32,747 bases of DNA from an uncultured bacterium. Its GTDB lineage: Bacteria; Cyanobacteriota; Vampirovibrionia; Gastranaerophilales; Gastranaerophilaceae. Position 1 is the first letter of the stretch. Every line of letters begins with the position of its first letter. The notes under the pieces are model-generated. The model had not been told where the DNA came from and ran no database searches. It saw nothing but the letters and a program-made list of their open reading frames with translations. Below are positions 29,059 through 32,747 of the stretch, in pieces. A program made the position numbers and the translations under genes. Location: NCBI GenBank assembly GCA_902794035.1, contig CADBFN010000021.1:1-32747 (forward strand). Direction: 5' to 3'.

Positions 29059-30112
29059 AGTAAATATCGAAAGTTCGCCTAAAAATTATCCTATTTTTAT
29101 CAATAATCACAATCTGGAGTTTTTGCGTGAAGAAATTTTTAAATATATGGACTCCCAAAATTATATTGTTGTTATAAGTCAAAAAGTTTTTCAGTTATAT
29201 TCAAAAATTTTAAATTTTCCGAAAGAAAAAATATTTATTTTAAAAGACGGAGAACGTGAAAAAAATATAAAAAATTATGCAAAAATTCTTGAATTTGCGC
29301 TAAAAAATCATTTAACAAGAAATGATGCGATTATAGCAGTCGGAGGCGGTGTTGTTGGTGATTTGGCAGGATTTGCCGCATCTACATATATGCGCGGGAT
29401 AAAATATATTCAGGTTCCTACAACACTTTTAGCCTGTACAGACAGCTCAGTTGGCGGAAAAACAGCTATTGATACATCTTATGGTAAAAATCTTGTCGGT
29501 ACATTTTATCAGCCTCATGCGGTGTTCATAAATGTGAATTTTCTTAAAACTCTTGATATAAGACAGTTTAAAAGCGGATTAGGTGAAGTTGTAAAATACG
29601 GATTTATTGAAAAAAGCTGCGGTTGTAATGAAGAATTAAATCTGATGAATTTTTTAAATGCAAATGTTGAAAATATTTTAAATAAAGACATTTTGGTGCT
29701 ATCAGAGCTTATTCAGATGTGCATAAAATTAAAAATATCAGTAGTGAATCAGGATGAAAGAGAAAAAGGTTTACGAAAGATTTTAAATTATGGTCATACA
29801 TATGGTCATGCACTTGAAAAAATTTTAAATTTTAAAAGATATACACATGGAGAGTGCGTTGTTCAGGGAATATTATTTGTGTTGGAATTTGCATTTAAAC
29901 TGGGCAAAATTGACAAAGAATACAAATTTTTGTGTGAAGATTTAATTTCAAAATTCAATTTTCCAAAAATACCTAAATTCCCGCCAAAAAAGATATTAGA
30001 GATTATGAAATCAGATAAAAAAGCCGGAAATGATTACATAACTTTTATTTTGCCAATCGAATTTGCAAAAGTTGAGGCTTTTAAATTTAATGATAATGAA
30101 ATAAGTTTTTAA
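29045..30112 (+). CDS. aroB: 3-dehydroquinate synthase
   Basis: AroB converts DAHP to 3-dehydroquinate using NAD and a divalent metal. The NAD loop GGGVVGDLAGFAAS, the block VPTTLLACTDSSVGGKTAID, LVGTFYQPHAVF and the metal ligands in GLGEVVKYG (Glu), NYGHTYGHALE (His) and YTHGECV (His) are all present. The 355-aa length is normal. It follows aroK with a 14-base overlap, the common aroK-aroB order. GGGAGTG lies ~14 bases upstream of the ATG, inside aroK. No terminator is obvious before the next gene's promoter. Confidence 0.96.
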   Translation: MCRLEVNIESSPKNYPIFINNHNLEFLREEIFKYMDSQNYIVVISQKVFQLYSKILNFPKEKIFILKDGEREKNIKNYAKILEFALKNHLTRNDAIIAVGGGVVGDLAGFAASTYMRGIKYIQVPTTLLACTDSSVGGKTAIDTSYGKNLVGTFYQPHAVFINVNFLKTLDIRQFKSGLGEVVKYGFIEKSCGCNEELNLMNFLNANVENILNKDILVLSELIQMCIKLKISVVNQDEREKGLRKILNYGHTYGHALEKILNFKRYTHGECVVQGILFVLEFAFKLGKIDKEYKFLCEDLISKFNFPKIPKFPPKKILEIMKSDKKAGNDYITFILPIEFAKVEAFKFNDNEISF

Positions 30113-30116
30113 TCAT

Positions 30117-30173
30117 TTGCAAAGCCTTTAATAATGTGTTAATATGGCATAAAATTAAGTACCAAAAAGATAC
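30117..30173 (+). promoter_or_regulatory. promoter and candidate operator of the HxlR gene
   Basis: TTGCAA (30117) and TAATAT (30140) are 17 bases apart. Downstream, GTACC-AAAAA-GATAC (30159-30173) is an imperfect palindrome between the expected start and the GAGG site, a natural place for autoregulation. Confidence 0.45.
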
Positions 30174-30181
30174 GAGGAATT

Positions 30182-30523
30182 ATGGAATATAAAAATTTAC
30201 CAAAAAACCCTGTAGCTGTGACAATATCAATGATTGGCTGCCGTTGGAAGGTTATGATAATATCAGAACTTTTAAATGGTACAAGGCGTTTCAGTGAAAT
30301 AAAAAAATCCCTAAAGGGTATTACACAGAAGGTTTTGAGTGCGAAGTTAAAAGAACTTGAATCGGACGGTATTTTATATCGTGAACAGACAGGAACGAAG
30401 GTAGAATATACCCTTACAGATATTGGTTATTCCTTGCGTCCTGTAATAGTATCATTTTATGATTGGGGAAAAGATTATAAAAAGTATTGCAAATTGTTAG
30501 ATACGGCTAAAAATAAACAATAA
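30182..30523 (+). CDS. HxlR-family transcriptional regulator
   Basis: A 113-aa winged-helix regulator of the HxlR/YodB type, a family that often senses aldehydes, quinones or redox state as a dimer. The diagnostic stretch is CRWKVMIISELLNGTRRFSEI, followed by GITQKVLSAKLKELESDGIL (recognition helix) and the wing TKVEYTLTDIG. C20, next to the first helix, could be the redox-active Cys, although the family's usual extreme N-terminal Cys is not present. GAGGAAT precedes the ATG. The gene converges with the solute-binding protein gene, its stop only 8 bases from that gene's stop. Targets are unknown; self-control is likely. Confidence 0.88.
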   Translation: MEYKNLPKNPVAVTISMIGCRWKVMIISELLNGTRRFSEIKKSLKGITQKVLSAKLKELESDGILYREQTGTKVEYTLTDIGYSLRPVIVSFYDWGKDYKKYCKLLDTAKNKQ

Positions 30524-30531
30524 TGAGTGTT

Positions 30532-31323
30532 TTAGTATTTTTTTATTCCGTAATTTTTTTGAAGCTTTTGCAATGTACCGTTTCTTGAGGATTCATTGAT
30601 TACGCCATTTACAACTCTTACCAAATCTTCTGATTCGCGTCCTTTTCTGAACGCAACGGCGTAAGGTTCTCTTGAATAACGTTTTGGCAAAAGTACCAAA
30701 TTACTGTCTTTTAGTGAAAATCCAATTAAAATTGTGTCATCAGATACAATAGCATCTGCCTTGCCCTGTTTTAATCCTCTTACGGCTTCATCATAGGTTT
30801 TGTAGCCTACAATTCTGACATTTGGAACTGCGGCTCTGAGGCTTGATTCGCTGGATGTTCCGAAAACGATAATAGCTTTTTTGCCGTTTAAATCGCGTAA
30901 ACCCTTAATTTTACTCCCTTTTTTGACCAAAACCGATTGCCCTGCAATATAATACGGATCGGAAAAATCCATTATCTGAAGTCGTGACGGTGTAATTGAC
31001 ATAGTTGCTATAACCATATCGACATCTTCGGAAAATAATTTCATCATTCTGTCAGATGCTGTTAAAGGTACAAATTTTACTTTTCCTTTTTCATTAAAAA
31101 TGCCTTCTCCGATAAGGTTTGCCAAATCTATATCATATCCTGTATATTTGCCGTTTTTATCTTTAAATCCAAACGGATAAGTGTCTGTTTTTACTCCGAT
31201 AATAACATTCCCGCGTTTTGTTATGTCATCCAGAGTGTTTGCAACAGGTTCTTTTTTAGCTTTTGCGCAGCCGCATAAAATAAATACTGCCAAAATTAAA
31301 AGTAAAATTATTTTTTTATACAT
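30532..31323 (-). CDS. amino-acid ABC transporter substrate-binding lipoprotein (SBP family 3)
   Basis: A 263-aa periplasmic-binding protein type 2. A lipoprotein signal ends FILCGC, with C19 as the probable acylated residue. Family blocks include GVKTDTYPFGFKDKNGKYTGYDIDLANLIGE, MVIATMSITPSRLQIMDFSDPYY and AIVSDDTILIGF, typical of polar amino-acid (Gln/Glu/Arg or cystine) binders. No permease or ATPase gene is adjacent, so it may serve a transporter encoded elsewhere. AAGG lies upstream of the ATG. It lies 50 bases downstream of the alcohol dehydrogenase gene on the same strand, and an operon is possible. The ligand is not predictable. Confidence 0.9.
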   Translation of the reverse strand: MYKKIILLLILAVFILCGCAKAKKEPVANTLDDITKRGNVIIGVKTDTYPFGFKDKNGKYTGYDIDLANLIGEGIFNEKGKVKFVPLTASDRMMKLFSEDVDMVIATMSITPSRLQIMDFSDPYYIAGQSVLVKKGSKIKGLRDLNGKKAIIVFGTSSESSLRAAVPNVRIVGYKTYDEAVRGLKQGKADAIVSDDTILIGFSLKDSNLVLLPKRYSREPYAVAFRKGRESEDLVRVVNGVINESSRNGTLQKLQKNYGIKKY

Positions 31324-31373
31324 AAATTAACCTTTTTTATGATAATAATACATTATTAAAAATTTTAGTCAAA

Positions 31374-32357
31374 TTAAGCATTAACCTTTATATATGCTTT
31401 CAAAATCTTATTTTCAAGCGTATCATTTATGGCTTTTTGAACCTGTTGTAAAGGATATTGAGTAGAGAGTCCTTTAACTTTAACTTCCTTATTTTTCAGC
31501 AATTCATAAGAATCTTTTAAATCCGCAGGCGAAGGCGAATAACTTCCCAAAACTGTCAGTTCTCGATAATAAATTTCATTATTGCCATATCCTGAATTTA
31601 GCGGGGTGCTTGAAAATACAAGAATTTTTCCGCCGTCACGAACATATTTTAATGCGGTTTGCAAGGCTTTGTCAGAACCCGAAGTCATAAATACGCAATC
31701 AACATTTATGCTTTCGCACATTTCATTTACGTTAAAAGCTTCTATCCCGAAACTGTGTAAAAGTTCAACTCTTGAAGATATCAAATCACATCCGATAACC
31801 TTCATACCAAATGAGCGCAGAGCTTGTGCCATCAGAATTCCAATCGAGCCTAAGCCTATAACAAGAGTTGTTGAATTTTGTTTTAAATTTGCACGTTTTA
31901 CTGCCCTTATGCAGCATCCCAAAGGTTCATAAAAAGCTGCTTCATCATCAGACAGATTTTCAGGTTTAATATATGCAACATTTTGCAGATGTTCTTCTGA
32001 TACAAAAACCAATTCGCTAAAACCTCCGGGGCGAATATTTGTTTCTTTAAAATGCCTGCACATAGAAACATTACCGTTTTTGCAATATTCACATTTCCCG
32101 CATGGAATGTGGTGAGATGTTACGATAACATCGCCATTTTTAAAATTGGTATCGGAATTTATATCGATAATCTGTGCAACAATTTCGTGCCCCAAAACGG
32201 TGCCTTCTTTACTGATATGTTGTTTCAATTTAACAATATCCGAACCGCATAAACCGCATCCCAAAACTTTGACCAGTGCGCCTTTGCGTCCGTTTAACGT
32301 TTCATTTTCTCTATCTTTTATAACAAGATTGTTATTTTCAATTTGTGCAACTTTCAT
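31374..32357 (-). CDS. zinc-dependent medium-chain alcohol/sorbitol/threonine-type dehydrogenase
   Basis: A 327-aa MDR-superfamily oxidoreductase. The catalytic zinc site is C37 (GCGLCGSD) with H57 and E58 (LGHEI), and EPLGCC supplies the later ligand. The structural zinc lobe has four cysteines in IPCGKCEYCKNGNVSMC. The Rossmann motif GLGSIG follows. The D of CDLISSR after the second strand suggests NAD rather than NADP. It is most like sorbitol/threonine/galactitol dehydrogenases, and the substrate is undetermined. AGAGGG precedes the ATG. The upstream DNA is entirely repeats, so its promoter is not clear. Confidence 0.9.
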   Translation of the reverse strand: MKVAQIENNNLVIKDRENETLNGRKGALVKVLGCGLCGSDIVKLKQHISKEGTVLGHEIVAQIIDINSDTNFKNGDVIVTSHHIPCGKCEYCKNGNVSMCRHFKETNIRPGGFSELVFVSEEHLQNVAYIKPENLSDDEAAFYEPLGCCIRAVKRANLKQNSTTLVIGLGSIGILMAQALRSFGMKVIGCDLISSRVELLHSFGIEAFNVNEMCESINVDCVFMTSGSDKALQTALKYVRDGGKILVFSSTPLNSGYGNNEIYYRELTVLGSYSPSPADLKDSYELLKNKEVKVKGLSTQYPLQQVQKAINDTLENKILKAYIKVNA

Positions 32358-32417
32358 AAAACCCTCTTTTCAATGTTATTTTAGCACAAATTTGAAAATT
32401 TGCCCTTTTTTAGGGTA

Positions 32418-32564
32418 AAATGCCTTTTTCCCTTTTCCATTTTCCCCCTTTTAAGGGGGAAATGCCTTTTCACCTTTTCTTTTTTTCCCCCTTTCAGGGG
32501 GGAATGCCTTTTTCCCTTTACCTTTTTCCCCCTTTCAGGGGGAAATGCCGTCAGGCAAAGGGGG
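32418..32564. repeat. tandem repeat, ~41-bp unit, 3.5 copies, each with a C5/G5 hairpin
   Basis: Units start at 32418, 32460, 32503 and 32543 (42, 43, 40 and a partial 22 bases). Each begins AATGCCTTTT and contains TTTCCCCC-TTTCA-GGGGGAAA, a perfect hairpin. The variation in unit length lies in the T runs. It is not coding: the open frame through it only mirrors the repeat. Confidence 0.8.
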
Positions 32565-32614
32565 TATATATATTTCAGTCAGACAAATGAGCCATGATTT
32601 GATTCGTATAAACG
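32559..32614 (-). repeat. dispersed repeat, copy 3 (GGCTCATTTG type)
   Basis: On the minus strand GTTTATACGAATCAAATC is followed by GGCTCATTTGTCTGAC and CCCCCTTTGCC, the same order as at 557-610. It directly abuts the tandem repeat. Confidence 0.5.
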
Positions 32615-32625
32615 CGCCCTACATC

Positions 32626-32747
32626 ACTCACTCCACCCCTCTCCGAGTGAGAGGGAGCAGTTCTTGAAATTTTAATTTCTTAGAAATGCGGGTGAGGGTT
32701 GAATTTGTATCATTAGCAATTTGGTGCGTAGAAATGCATCCTACATT
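32626..32747. repeat. GTGAGAGGG block and fourth copy of the TACGCACCAAA repeat at the window edge
   Basis: CCACCCCTCTCCGAGTGAGAGGG ends in GGGTGAGGGTTG and resembles 24330-24378. From 32717 to the edge, the minus strand reads ATGTAGGATGCATTTCTACG followed by CACCAAA, close to 12264-12290. I see no gene from 32358 to the end of the window. Confidence 0.5.

Noticed and set aside
32418-32564. Tandem repeat as a possible CRISPR array
   Set aside because: Units are contiguous without unique spacers, and their lengths vary in T runs. No cas genes are nearby.
32400-32597. 65-codon frame in the right-end repeats
   Set aside because: The peptide simply repeats the 41-bp unit, and there is no ribosome-binding site.

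Overview
The window is AT-rich bacterial chromosome with compact, mostly single-gene or two-gene transcription units. Several features point to the non-photosynthetic cyanobacterial lineage (Vampirovibrionia/Melainabacteria, probably gut Gastranaerophilales). These are a Ycf23/DUF561 protein (a family typical of cyanobacteria and plastids), a cyanobacterial-style GGPP synthase followed by a DUF212 phosphatase-like gene, and a pilin-like protein with a hypervariable C-terminus. The taxonomic assignment is inference; there is no rRNA here.

Layout. 1-660: 3' end of a secreted or pilin-like gene whose last ~45 codons look like the variable region of a diversity-generating retroelement (DGR), then palindromic repeats. 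680-5519: rsgA, a crtE/ispA-like prenyl synthase, a DUF212 protein, glyA and a WecA-like phosphoglycosyl transferase. 5682-8565: a membrane-associated unknown, a 50-aa small gene and a UvrD-family helicase. 8691-9831: two convergent secreted metzincin-type proteases with different third zinc ligands. 9930-10300: tRNA-Glu(CTC) and a GC-rich, strongly palindromic element carrying an echo of the tRNA 3' end. 10371-12933: secreted cupin, PreA and two small envelope proteins. 13332-17706: tRNA-Ala(TGC), TPR protein plus a coupled 51-aa gene, and two lineage-type unknowns. 17849-21671: clpP, prs and a GAF-GGDEF-HD-GYP protein. 22037-24301: exported TPR protein and fabG. 24531-26712: a small unknown and a pair resembling the two subunits of the corrinoid iron-sulfur protein (CFeSP) of the Wood-Ljungdahl pathway, with no CODH/ACS genes nearby. 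26872-32357: an HtrA-like protease without PDZ, Ycf23, aroK-aroB, an HxlR regulator, a polar amino-acid binding lipoprotein and a zinc alcohol dehydrogenase. 32358-32747: tandem and dispersed repeats.

The genes are mainly housekeeping: ribosome maturation, isoprenoids, one-carbon units, cell-wall lipid carrier use, PRPP, proteolysis, fatty acids and shikimate. They are interleaved with envelope and secreted accessory genes. Sigma-70-type promoters are easy to see, typically TTGCnn-17-TATAAT. Three genes (rsgA, the first metzincin and aroK) appear leaderless. Two promoters 2.6 kb apart share a palindrome of BlaI/MecI/CopY operator type. The most unusual signals are the DGR-like variable region, the orphan CFeSP pair with a palindromic repeat fused in frame, the shared operator, and the structured element beside tRNA-Glu.
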